DNA from: Streptomyces smaragdinus | Lineage (GTDB): Bacteria; Actinomycetota; Actinomycetes; Streptomycetales; Streptomycetaceae | Length of the DNA: 64,000 bases | Direction of reading: 5' to 3' | Assembly (NCBI RefSeq): GCF_009604385.1 | Contig: NZ_WEGJ01000006.1 | Location: forward strand, 62,001-126,000 | Part shown: positions 30,308 to 38,464 of the stretch, piece after piece | How positions within the stretch are numbered: the stretch's first letter is position 1 | Layout of the letters: each line of letters begins with the position of its first letter | Translations under genes and position numbers: made by a program | The notes under the pieces: model-generated | What the model saw: only the letters and a program-made list of their open reading frames with translations | The model's database searches: none | Told to the model about the DNA's origin: nothing

Positions 30308-31107
30308 GCCGGCATGACGTGGAAGAAGTGGGTGGGCAGCTGCACCGCGACGCCCTCGTAGACCTCCGCGCAGACCGCCGTGCCCGGCAGGTCGAAGGTG
30401 CCCTCCGGCGGTTCGGCGACCTTGATCACCGAGTGGCCGGACTCCAGCAGCCGGGCGGCCATCGCGAAGTCGCCGACCACCGCGTGCCTGGGGGCGACAT
30501 GCCGGTTGCGGCAGATCATGACCTTCTCCCGGGCCAGGTCCTGCAGCACGGAACCGGCGCCGACCAGCTCGCCGTAGTAGTCCGCCGGGTTGACGATCAT
30601 CGCGTGCCCGGTGCCGCCGGTCTGCTCGATCTCCTCGTACGCGGCGAGGACACCGGCCGTGTACGAGCCCGCGTACGGCAGCGGCGCCACATCGGGGTGG
30701 TCCAGCAGATCCCGGGTGAGCGCCAGGTTCTCCGCGGTGCCCAGGCGCACCATCAGCCGGCGGTCGACGAAGGACGCCAGGGCCTCGGGCTCCTTGGCGA
30801 GGTCGTCGGGTATCTGCACCCAGCCGGTGATCGGCCGCACCCCGTACTCGGCCACGGAGAACCGGAAGGCGGCCTCGCGCAGCCGCCGTTCGGCCGCCGT
30901 CTCGCCGGCGCCGGGCCGGTTCTCGAACCAGGAGCGGACGGTGCCGGAATCGGCGCGCTGCTTGCGGAAGAGGTTGCGTACGGTCAGCCGCGGCCGGTCG
31001 TCGGTGGGCTGGAAGGCATCGCTGAGGGTGAAGCCGAAGTCGGCCCGGGCGTGTGCGGGGTCGGCGAGGAAGGCGCGGGCGAACAGCTCGCCGGGTGTCT
31101 CGGTCAT
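30304..31107 (-). CDS. HK97-fold encapsulin-like shell protein
   Basis: This encodes 267 residues, the usual encapsulin size. The layout matches phage-type HK97 capsid proteins: a mid-section GWVQIPDDLAKEPEALASF then RLMVRLGTAENLAL (spine-helix region), an A-domain segment HAMIVNPADYYGEL, and a closing VVGDFAMAARLLESGHSVIK followed by VCAEVYEGVAVQLPTHFFHV. Such shells self-assemble around cargo enzymes. Position in a biosynthetic cluster with a sulfotransferase fits the natural-product (family 3) encapsulins. AGGAG lies about 9 nt before the ATG. I saw no classical GSL-type targeting peptide on neighbouring proteins. Assembly and cargo are inference. Confidence 0.8.
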   Translation of the reverse strand: MTETPGELFARAFLADPAHARADFGFTLSDAFQPTDDRPRLTVRNLFRKQRADSGTVRSWFENRPGAGETAAERRLREAAFRFSVAEYGVRPITGWVQIPDDLAKEPEALASFVDRRLMVRLGTAENLALTRDLLDHPDVAPLPYAGSYTAGVLAAYEEIEQTGGTGHAMIVNPADYYGELVGAGSVLQDLAREKVMICRNRHVAPRHAVVGDFAMAARLLESGHSVIKVAEPPEGTFDLPGTAVCAEVYEGVAVQLPTHFFHVMPA

Positions 31108-31132
31108 GCGGAACTCCTGGGGGTGCGCGAGG

Positions 31133-31852
31133 TCAGAGGGCGTGTTCGAGGAGCCGTTCGTAGTACGGGAAGTGGTGGTCGTAGAAGCCGCGCAGCCGCT
31201 CGTCGTTCTCGACGGTGACCTCGTACTCCTTCTCCGGCAGCCGGAAGCCGGCGCTGGCGATGGCGTCGAGGTGCCAGCGCCGGTTCTGCTCCCAGTCGGC
31301 GCGCTCCCCGGGCTCCCAGGTGAGGGCCTCCGGGAGATACGGCAGGCCGACGGCGGCACAGTAGGCCTCGACCACGGCGGCGGGGTCCGCGAGCAGCCGC
31401 TCGGCGCTGATGACCACGGGGGTCTCGCCGGTGGTGCGGCGGGCCAGGTCGAAGAGGGCGTACTGGTGCTCGTAGCCGATCTCCTGGCAGACCAGCTCGG
31501 GCTTGATCGCGTGGTGGGAGGCGATGGTACGGGCCGGGTCGCGGACGATGAAGGTGTGCCGGAAGCCGGCGACGGCCTCGGGGTGGTCGAAGAGGTACTG
31601 GTAGTGGTATTCGAGGGTGTCCTTGAAGAACACCGGGCGGTCGGCGCCGAGTTCCGTCAGATGGGCGAGGAGTTCGCCGGTCGTACGGACGGTCGCGGCG
31701 GACCCGTCGCGGGCGGGGAGCACGACCTGGCCGTGGTCGGTGAGGAGCACCAGGGGCTCGTGGACGACGGTGACGTCACCGCGTTCGGCCATCATCCGCA
31801 GGAACGCGGTGGACACGGCCCGGGGGTGGGCCCACAGGGCGATGACGCTCAC
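31133..31852 (-). CDS. PAPS-dependent sulfotransferase
   Basis: This encodes 239 residues. The 5'-phosphosulfate-binding loop is at the N-terminus (LWAHPRAVSTAF, residues 6-17), and the 3'-phosphate-binding segment appears as TFIVRDPARTIASHHAIKPE. The C-terminus (DHHFPYYERLL) is typical of small bacterial sulfotransferases. It transfers sulfonate from PAPS to an alcohol or amine. The GTG start overlaps the aldo/keto reductase stop (GTGA) and the shell gene follows after 25 nt, so enzyme and shell are made together. It is the best candidate cargo on gene-order grounds alone. Confidence 0.9.
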   Translation of the reverse strand: MSVIALWAHPRAVSTAFLRMMAERGDVTVVHEPLVLLTDHGQVVLPARDGSAATVRTTGELLAHLTELGADRPVFFKDTLEYHYQYLFDHPEAVAGFRHTFIVRDPARTIASHHAIKPELVCQEIGYEHQYALFDLARRTTGETPVVISAERLLADPAAVVEAYCAAVGLPYLPEALTWEPGERADWEQNRRWHLDAIASAGFRLPEKEYEVTVENDERLRGFYDHHFPYYERLLEHAL

Positions 31853-32832
31853 ATCGACCACCCCGTCGGCCGGCGGTCCCAGCGGTGGCCGCGCAGTTCC
31901 GTCAGGAGGGCGGGGTCCAGGGGCGGGCGGCCGGAGACGCCGAGGTTGGCGCGGACGTGCTGGGGCCTGCGCATGCCGGGGATGACGGTGCTGACGGCGG
32001 GGTGGTGGAGGATGAAGCGCAGGGCCAGCTCGGGGAGGGTGGTGCCCTCGGGGAGGGCCTTCTTCAGGGCGTCCGCGCGGTCCACCGTGGCGCCGAGGTT
32101 CTCCGGACCGAAGTAGACGGCGCGCCAGTCCTCCTCGGGGAAGACGGTGTCGCGGGTGAGGGTGCCGGTGAGGCCGCCCTCGTCGAAGGGGACGCGGGCG
32201 ATGATGCCGATGTCGTCGCGCAGGGCGCGTTCGAAGAGTTCGTCCTCGGGGGCCTGGTCGAAGATGTTGTAGATGACCTGGACGACATCGACGAGCCCGG
32301 TGTCCAGGGCGCGCAGACAGTTGGCGGGCTCCCAGCGGTTGACGCTGAGGCCGAAGCCCTCGATCACACCCTCGGCCTTCAGGCCGGCGACGACCTGCTG
32401 CCAGCTCTCCTCGCCGCTCCAGCGGTCCTCCCAGACGTGGAACTGGAGGAGGTCGATGCGGTCGGTGCCGAGGTTCTCCAGGCTGCGGTGGACGTAGTCG
32501 CGGATGTGGTGGGCGGGGAACACGTCGTCGAGGGTGTCCCCGGGGCGCGGGGGCCATTCGCGGTTGAGCGGCGGGACCTTGGTGGCGGTGTACAGGCGCC
32601 GGCCCTGGTGCCGCTCGAGCAGCGAGCCCAGCAGCTGTTCGCTGACGCCGCGGCCGTAGACCCAGGCGGTGTCGAAGAAGGTGCAGCCCTCGTCGACGGC
32701 GAGGTCCAGACAGTCCGGGGCCACGTCGTAGTCCCAGCCGGTGAATCCGCCGGGTCCGCCGCCGATGCCCCACATTCCGTAGCCGATCTCGCTGACCTGC
32801 CAGCCGAGCCGGCCCATCGTTCGGTACTGCAC
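31849..32832 (-). CDS. aldo/keto reductase
   Basis: This encodes 327 residues from a GTG start. The catalytic tetrad is visible: D54 and Y59 in FFDTAWVYG, K85 in TATKVPP and H132 in DLLQFHVWED. The NADPH-binding C-terminus includes GFGLSVNRW and STVIPGMRRPQHVRANL. It probably reduces an aldehyde to an alcohol. It sits between the NRPS-like reductase, whose R domain releases aldehydes, and the sulfotransferase, which modifies alcohols, so the gene order mirrors a plausible reaction order. It is coupled to the sulfotransferase by a GTGA overlap. Confidence 0.92.
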   Translation of the reverse strand: MQYRTMGRLGWQVSEIGYGMWGIGGGPGGFTGWDYDVAPDCLDLAVDEGCTFFDTAWVYGRGVSEQLLGSLLERHQGRRLYTATKVPPLNREWPPRPGDTLDDVFPAHHIRDYVHRSLENLGTDRIDLLQFHVWEDRWSGEESWQQVVAGLKAEGVIEGFGLSVNRWEPANCLRALDTGLVDVVQVIYNIFDQAPEDELFERALRDDIGIIARVPFDEGGLTGTLTRDTVFPEEDWRAVYFGPENLGATVDRADALKKALPEGTTLPELALRFILHHPAVSTVIPGMRRPQHVRANLGVSGRPPLDPALLTELRGHRWDRRPTGWSM

Positions 32833-32863
32833 GGTTTTCCTCTCGTTCCGAAGTACTCGCCGC

Positions 32864-35800
32864 TCAGGCGCCGAGCGTGCGGTGGTACGCGGCGATCGCC
32901 GCCGGCAGCGGCCGTTCGGTCAGGCCGTGCCGCGCCTCGAGCGCGGCGGCACAGTGCCGGGTGAACAGGGCGGGGTTGTCGGCGAGCAGCCGGCCGAACT
33001 CGGGCAGGCCGTCGGCGCCGGTGACGGGCAGGGCCGTGAGCAGGGCGTGCAGGACGGCGGCGGCGGAGTCCTGTTCGCGTTCGGCCTCCGCGCCGAGGGC
33101 GGCCATGAACGCGGCGGGCGCGACGGTGTCCGCGCCGGCGGGAGCGAGGGTGGTGAAGTCGACGCTGCCGGGGCGGAAGACGTGGTGGACGGGGGCGGCG
33201 GACGGCTCCATGAGGGCGCAGACCAGCCGTTCGGCGGTGAAGTCGACGGGGGTGTAGTCGGAGTACATGGGTACGTCGGGGCGCAGGCCCAGCCGGTGGA
33301 AGGCGGTGAGCAGGAGGTGGGTGAGGGCCCGGTGGTTGGGGACGCCGGTGTCGGCGGCGGGCATCACCTCGCCCAGCCGGTGGAGGGTGACGGGGGCGCC
33401 GAGGCGGCGGGCCTCGAGGAGCATGCGCTCGGCGACCCATTTGGAGCGGCTGTAGCCGCTGGTGGGGGCCGGTGCGCCGGCGGGGTCGAAGTCCTCGTCC
33501 AGGGGGCGGCCGGCGCGGGCGGCGTGGTGGTCGAGGACGCCGAGGGTGGAGACGTGGTGGAGGGCCTTGGGGCGGCCGGTGAGGGTGAAGCGGAGCACCT
33601 GGGCGGTGCCGCCGACGTTGGCGGGGCGGTGGGCGCGGTAGTCGAGGAGGAAGTTGACGACGGCGGCGATGTTCAGGACGGCGTCGCATTCGGCGGTCAG
33701 CCGGTCCCAGGTCTCCCGCGGCCAGCCGAACCGCGGTTCGCCGAGGTCGCCGCTGTACACCTCGAGCCGTGCGGCGTGGGCCTCGTCCCACAGCCCCTGG
33801 GCGCGCAGGGTGCCCACCACGCGGTCCCGGGCGTGGGCGTCGTCGCGGCCCCGTACGAGACACACCACGCGGGCCCCCGTCGCGGTGAGGAGCCGGTGCA
33901 CGGTCCGCGCGCCGACGAAGCCCGCGCCGCCGGTGACCAGCACCGTCTCCGGGGGCGCGGCGGGTGTGCGGCCGGCCGCCGTGCGGGCGAGGCCGGCCAG
34001 CGCGGGGTCCAGGGCGGCGTCGCGTTCCATCAGCGCCGCGGTGTCCGTGCCGTCGCCGGTGCCCGGGGCGTCGCCGGCGAGGGCGGCGGCCAGGGCGGCG
34101 GGGGTGCGGTGGCGGTACAGGTCGGAGATGCCGAGGCGGACGCCGAGTTCGTCGCGCAGGCGGATCGCGGCGCCCAGCGCGGACAGCGAGTCGCCGCCCC
34201 GGGCGAGGAAGTCGTCGCCGGGGGCGAAGTGGGGCAGGCCGAGCACCTCGCACAGGATCCGCGCGATGCGCTCGTCGAGGGCGTCGCCCGGGAGCGGGGC
34301 GGGTCTGGTCTCGGACTCGAGCTTCTCCTCGACGAGTCCGCGCAGCGCGCCGAGGTCGACCTTGCCGGTGTCGGTGAGCGGCAGGGACTGCAGCACGAAG
34401 CAGTGCCGCGGCACCTGGACCCGGGGCAGCCGGGCGGCCAGATGGGCCCGCAGCGCCGCCGGGGTGGTGCTCTCGGCCGCGGCGGCGACGACGAGCTGGT
34501 TGCGCCCGGCGCGGCGTACGGTCAGCGCCTTGGCCTGGACGACGCCGGGGCAGCCTTCGGCGGTGGTCTCGATCTCGGCGAGTTCGATGCGTACGCCGTC
34601 GACCTTGGTCTGCCGGTCGCGGCGGCCGATGAAGCGCAGCAGGCCGTCCGCGTCGTAGTGGCCGAGGTCGCCGGTGCGGTAGAGGCGTTCGCCGGGGATC
34701 GCGGGAAAGGGGTTGGGGACGAACACCTCCCCGGTGAGCCGGGGGTCGCCGAGGTAGCCGGCGCCGACGCAGGCGCCGCCGACCAGGATCTCGCCGTCGG
34801 AGCCGGGCGGGAGGGGGCGCAGGTCGTCGTCGGTGACGACGGCGTAGCAGTTGTCGATGGGCCGGCCGAGGGGGATGCGGTCGCCCTCGGTGCCGTCGAT
34901 GCGGTGGAAGACCATCCCGATCGACGTCTCCGAGGGGCCGTACCCGTTGGAGATCTCCAGGCCCGGGACCAGCGCCCGCAGCCGGTGCACGGCGTGCGGG
35001 ATGATCTCCTCGCCGCCGACCACCAGATGCCGCAGCGAGGCGACCTTGGCGACGGACCCGGGGACGGCCTCGAGGAGGGTGACGAGCATGCCGAGGATCG
35101 CGGGGACGAAGTCGGTGACGGTCACCCGGTGGCGGTCGATGGTCTCGACGGTCCGTTCCAGGTCGAGGAATTCGCCGGGCTCGGGGATGACCGTGCGGCC
35201 GCCGGTGGTCAGCGGCCACAGCAGCTGCCAGATGGCGGAGTCGAAGGTGTGCCGGCTGTTCTGCAGGACGACCTCGGAGCCGTCGGCCCCGAAGTAGCGG
35301 GACATGAAGCGGAACCGGTTGGTGAGCCCGCCGTGCAGGTTGACGGCGCATTTGGGGGTGCCGGTGGTGCCGGAGGTGAAGACGCCGTAGACGGGCCGGT
35401 CGGGGCCGGGGAGCAGGCCGGGGCGGTCGGTGCTGGGGGTGATGTCGCGTACCGACACGGTGTGCACGGGCAGGTCGGTGGGTACGGCGCTGCCCGACGT
35501 CAGCACCAGCCCCGGGTCCAGCACCTCCAGGACGGCGCGCATGCGTTCCTCGGGCCAGGCGGGGTCGCAGAGGGTGAACACGGCGCCGAGCTTCATCAGC
35601 GCCACCATGCACACCGGCAGTTCCTCGCTGTTGCCCATCACCACGGGCACCATGTCGCCGGGGCCCACCCCGGCGGCCGTCAGCCGGGCGGCGAGCCCGT
35701 TGGCCAGGGCGTCGAACTGCGCGTACGTGAGCACCGTCTCCGTCGCCGACCGGTGCACGACGGCCGGGCGATCGGGGGTGCGGTCGGTCTGGTCCTCGAT

Positions 35801-35872
35801 GAGAGCGGCCACCGGCCGGTACGGGCCGTGATCGACGGCACCGCCGGCGAACTGCCAGATCACTTCCGACAT
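32864..35872 (-). CDS. NRPS-like carboxylate reductase (A-T-R)
   Basis: This encodes 1002 residues in three domains. Adenylation (about 20-540): VFTSGTTGTPKCAV, NGYGPSETS, YRTGDLGHYDADG, DRQTKVDGVRIEL. Carrier: DDFLARGGDSLSAL with phosphopantetheine Ser at about 562. Thioester reductase (about 643-1000): VLVTGGAGFVGART and catalytic YSRSK (Y807, K811). Such proteins activate an amino or carboxylic acid, hold it as a thioester and release an aldehyde or alcohol with NAD(P)H. There is no condensation domain, so chain building must come from other ligases in the cluster. I cannot assign the adenylation substrate by eye. Confidence 0.93.
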   Translation of the reverse strand: MSEVIWQFAGGAVDHGPYRPVAALIEDQTDRTPDRPAVVHRSATETVLTYAQFDALANGLAARLTAAGVGPGDMVPVVMGNSEELPVCMVALMKLGAVFTLCDPAWPEERMRAVLEVLDPGLVLTSGSAVPTDLPVHTVSVRDITPSTDRPGLLPGPDRPVYGVFTSGTTGTPKCAVNLHGGLTNRFRFMSRYFGADGSEVVLQNSRHTFDSAIWQLLWPLTTGGRTVIPEPGEFLDLERTVETIDRHRVTVTDFVPAILGMLVTLLEAVPGSVAKVASLRHLVVGGEEIIPHAVHRLRALVPGLEISNGYGPSETSIGMVFHRIDGTEGDRIPLGRPIDNCYAVVTDDDLRPLPPGSDGEILVGGACVGAGYLGDPRLTGEVFVPNPFPAIPGERLYRTGDLGHYDADGLLRFIGRRDRQTKVDGVRIELAEIETTAEGCPGVVQAKALTVRRAGRNQLVVAAAAESTTPAALRAHLAARLPRVQVPRHCFVLQSLPLTDTGKVDLGALRGLVEEKLESETRPAPLPGDALDERIARILCEVLGLPHFAPGDDFLARGGDSLSALGAAIRLRDELGVRLGISDLYRHRTPAALAAALAGDAPGTGDGTDTAALMERDAALDPALAGLARTAAGRTPAAPPETVLVTGGAGFVGARTVHRLLTATGARVVCLVRGRDDAHARDRVVGTLRAQGLWDEAHAARLEVYSGDLGEPRFGWPRETWDRLTAECDAVLNIAAVVNFLLDYRAHRPANVGGTAQVLRFTLTGRPKALHHVSTLGVLDHHAARAGRPLDEDFDPAGAPAPTSGYSRSKWVAERMLLEARRLGAPVTLHRLGEVMPAADTGVPNHRALTHLLLTAFHRLGLRPDVPMYSDYTPVDFTAERLVCALMEPSAAPVHHVFRPGSVDFTTLAPAGADTVAPAAFMAALGAEAEREQDSAAAVLHALLTALPVTGADGLPEFGRLLADNPALFTRHCAAALEARHGLTERPLPAAIAAYHRTLGA

Positions 35873-35909
35873 ATGTAGGACTCTCTGCTGGTGAGGGACG
35901 GGGTCTCGG

Positions 35910-37022
35910 TCACTTCAGAGGCAGTACGCGGCCCCGGGCAGGGGTGGCGCCCGGGGTGGTGGGTGGAGGTGCTCCGGGGGCGACGAGCGCCGCGAGCAGC
36001 GCTCCGGCGGCAGGAGCGGTCTGGATGCCGTAGCCGCCGAGTCCGGCCAGCCAGGCGAACCCGGGCAGGTCCGGGTCGGGGCCCACGACGGGGGTGTCGT
36101 CGGGGGTCGCGGTGCGCAGCCCGGCCCAGGCGTGGCTGATGTGCCGCAGCCGCAGGATCGTTACGGCGTTCACGCGTTCGAGGGCGAGGGCCACGCCGAG
36201 GTCGTCGGGCCGTACGTCCCCGGGGTCGGCGGGGTCGGCGTCCACCGGGGAGAGCAGCAGGCCGCCGGACTCCGGCTTGGCGTAGAAGGTGTCCGCGACG
36301 TCGCAGACCAGGGGCCAGCCGGCCGCGGCGGTCCCGGGCGGGAGGGCGGCGATCGCGGCGGTACGGCGCCGGGGCGTCAGGCCGGCGGGGCGGGCGCCGG
36401 CCAGGGCGGCGACGCGGTCGGCCCAGGCCCCGGCGGCGTTCACCACGATCGGCGCGGCGAACTCCCCGGCCGGGGTGTCCGCGTGCCAGAGCCCGCGCCG
36501 GCGGGCCAGGGCACGGACCCGGGCGCCGGTGACGACGGCGTTGCCCGCGGCGCGCAGTGCGCGCAGGAAGCCGCGGTGGGTGGCATCGACGTCGATGTCG
36601 CGGGTGCCGGGGCGGTGCAGGACGCGGCGGAAGGCGTCGGGGCGCAGCGCGGGGCACAGGCGGAGGGCCTCGGCGGGGGTCAGCTCGACGGCGGGCCGGG
36701 GGGCGTCGGCGCCGGACTTCAGGGCGGCGTCGAAGTCGTCGGCGGTGCCGGGGGTTTCGAGGGCGAGCACGCCGCGCGCGGTGAGCAGCGGGGTGTCGGT
36801 GAAGCCGGGCGGGGGGTCCTCGTAGAAGGCGCGGGAGTCGCGGGTCAGGGAACGGACCCGGTCGTTGCCGTAGTACTCGGAGAACACCGCCGCGGAGCGC
36901 CCGGTGGCGTGGATCCCCGGTGTCCGCTCGGCCTCCAGCAGCGTGACACGGCCGTACGGGGCGAGGAAGTACCCGGCCGCCGCCCCCGCGATGCCGCCCC
37001 CGACGACCAGGAAGTCGCTCAT
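35910..37022 (-). CDS. FAD-dependent DAO-family oxidoreductase
   Basis: This encodes 370 residues. The N-terminal FAD Rossmann motif is FLVVGGGIAGAAAGYF (residues 4-19); TGRSAAVFSEYYGND and the C-terminal GFAWLAGLGGYGIQTAPAAG are the DAO-fold marks shared with D-amino acid, glycine and sarcosine oxidases. It should oxidise an amine or amino acid to an imine or keto acid. The ATG overlaps the MFS transporter stop (ATGA); 37 nt separate it from the NRPS-like gene. Within the pathway it could prepare the acid or act on an amine intermediate; the substrate is unknown. Confidence 0.9.
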   Translation of the reverse strand: MSDFLVVGGGIAGAAAGYFLAPYGRVTLLEAERTPGIHATGRSAAVFSEYYGNDRVRSLTRDSRAFYEDPPPGFTDTPLLTARGVLALETPGTADDFDAALKSGADAPRPAVELTPAEALRLCPALRPDAFRRVLHRPGTRDIDVDATHRGFLRALRAAGNAVVTGARVRALARRRGLWHADTPAGEFAAPIVVNAAGAWADRVAALAGARPAGLTPRRRTAAIAALPPGTAAAGWPLVCDVADTFYAKPESGGLLLSPVDADPADPGDVRPDDLGVALALERVNAVTILRLRHISHAWAGLRTATPDDTPVVGPDPDLPGFAWLAGLGGYGIQTAPAAGALLAALVAPGAPPPTTPGATPARGRVLPLK

Positions 37023-38464
37023 GCCCCCGCCCGTTCCTTCCCCGGCACCGTGGCGAGCGCCACCAGCAGCGCGAGGGCGGTGATCGCGGCGGCGACCACG
37101 AAGCCGCGGGACGCGCCGGTGGACAGCGCCTCGCCGGCGGGGGTGCCGGGCGCGGCGTCGGCGACGGACGACCAGACGACCGTGCCGAGGACGGCGAGCC
37201 CGGTGGCGCCGCCGATCTGACGCGCCATGCTGAACAGCCCGGAGGCGGCGCCGGAGTCCTCGTCGGCGACCTCCGCGAGGGCGGAGATCGTCAGCGGCAC
37301 GCTGACGACGCCGAGTCCGGCGTAGGTGAGGACGGTCGGTACGAGCATCCCGCTCGCGTAGCCGCCGGAGTCCCCGATGCGCGAGAGCCACAGCATCCCG
37401 GCCGCCGCGCTCAGCAGTCCGCCGGAGACGAGGGTACGGGCGCCGAACCGGGCGTACAGCGAGGAGCTGGCCTTGGCGCCCAGGACCAGCAGACAGGTCA
37501 GCGGGATGTAGACGACGGCGGTGTCGAGGGCGTCGTAGTGCCAGACCTGCTGGAGGAAGAGGGTGAGGAAGAAGAAGATGCCGAACATGGCCGTGCTGGT
37601 GAGCGCCAGCACCGCGTACACCCCGACGCGGGTGCGGTCGGCGAACAGCCGCAGCGGTACGAGGGGCTGCCGCCCGCGCCGCTCGACCACCGCGAACACC
37701 GGTATCAGCACGGCCGCGGCGCCGAGCGCGGCGATCACCCGCCAGGAGGACCAGTTGCCGCCGCCCTGCGCGCCGTCGATCAGCCCGTACACCAGGAGCA
37801 GCGCGGCCAGGGTCCCGGTCAGCGCGCCGGTGACGTCGAACGCGCCGCGTCTTCGGGGCGCCTCGGGGATCACCTGCCGGGTGAGCAGGACGACCGCCAG
37901 CCCGATCGGGACGTTCACGAAGAACACCCACCGCCAGGACAGATACGCGGCGATCAGCCCGCCCGCCAGAATGCCCACGCCGCCGCCCGCGGTGGCCGTC
38001 GCCGTGTACCAGCCGACGGCCCGGTTGCGCTCCGGCCCCTCGGGGAACGTCACCGCGATGAGCGCCAGCGCGGCCGGCGACGCGGCGGCGGCCCCCACCC
38101 CCTGCAGGATGCGGCACCCGGTGAGCAGCCACGGCTCCCCGGCGAAGCCGCCCAGCAGCGAGGCGACGGTGAACAGCCCCACCCCGGCGGTGAACAGCCG
38201 CCGGCGGCCGAGGATGTCACCGGCCCGTCCGCCCAGCATCAGCAGCCCGCCGAAGGCGATCGAGTACGAGGCGACGACCCACTCCAGATGCGAGCCGTCC
38301 AGCCGCAGCGACTCCTGGATGCTGGGCAGCGCCACGTTCACGATGGTGGCGTCCAGCAGGAACATCAGCTGGGCCCCGGAGATGACGGCAAGGGCGACCG
38401 TCCGCCGGCGGTCGCTGCCGGGGCTCTTGCGCAGATCGACGCCGGACCGGCCCAGCGTGCTCAC
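37019..38464 (-). CDS. MFS transporter, DHA2 (14-TMS) drug-efflux type
   Basis: This encodes 481 residues with about 14 hydrophobic helices. Family motifs are motif A-like GGRAGDILGRRRLF, motif C region GWYTATATAGGGVGILAGG, and the N-terminal LDATIVNVALPSI typical of DHA2 exporters. It probably exports the cluster product and gives self-protection. The GTG start overlaps the upstream ligase stop (GTGA), and its own stop overlaps the FAD oxidoreductase start, so it is embedded in the operon. Confidence 0.94.
   Translation of the reverse strand: MSTLGRSGVDLRKSPGSDRRRTVALAVISGAQLMFLLDATIVNVALPSIQESLRLDGSHLEWVVASYSIAFGGLLMLGGRAGDILGRRRLFTAGVGLFTVASLLGGFAGEPWLLTGCRILQGVGAAAASPAALALIAVTFPEGPERNRAVGWYTATATAGGGVGILAGGLIAAYLSWRWVFFVNVPIGLAVVLLTRQVIPEAPRRRGAFDVTGALTGTLAALLLVYGLIDGAQGGGNWSSWRVIAALGAAAVLIPVFAVVERRGRQPLVPLRLFADRTRVGVYAVLALTSTAMFGIFFFLTLFLQQVWHYDALDTAVVYIPLTCLLVLGAKASSSLYARFGARTLVSGGLLSAAAGMLWLSRIGDSGGYASGMLVPTVLTYAGLGVVSVPLTISALAEVADEDSGAASGLFSMARQIGGATGLAVLGTVVWSSVADAAPGTPAGEALSTGASRGFVVAAAITALALLVALATVPGKERAGA

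Noticed and set aside
32882..35878. 998-aa plus-strand ORF opposite the NRPS-like gene
   Set aside because: It is a Gly/Val/Ala/Asp-rich shadow frame, while the minus strand has complete A, T and R domain motifs.
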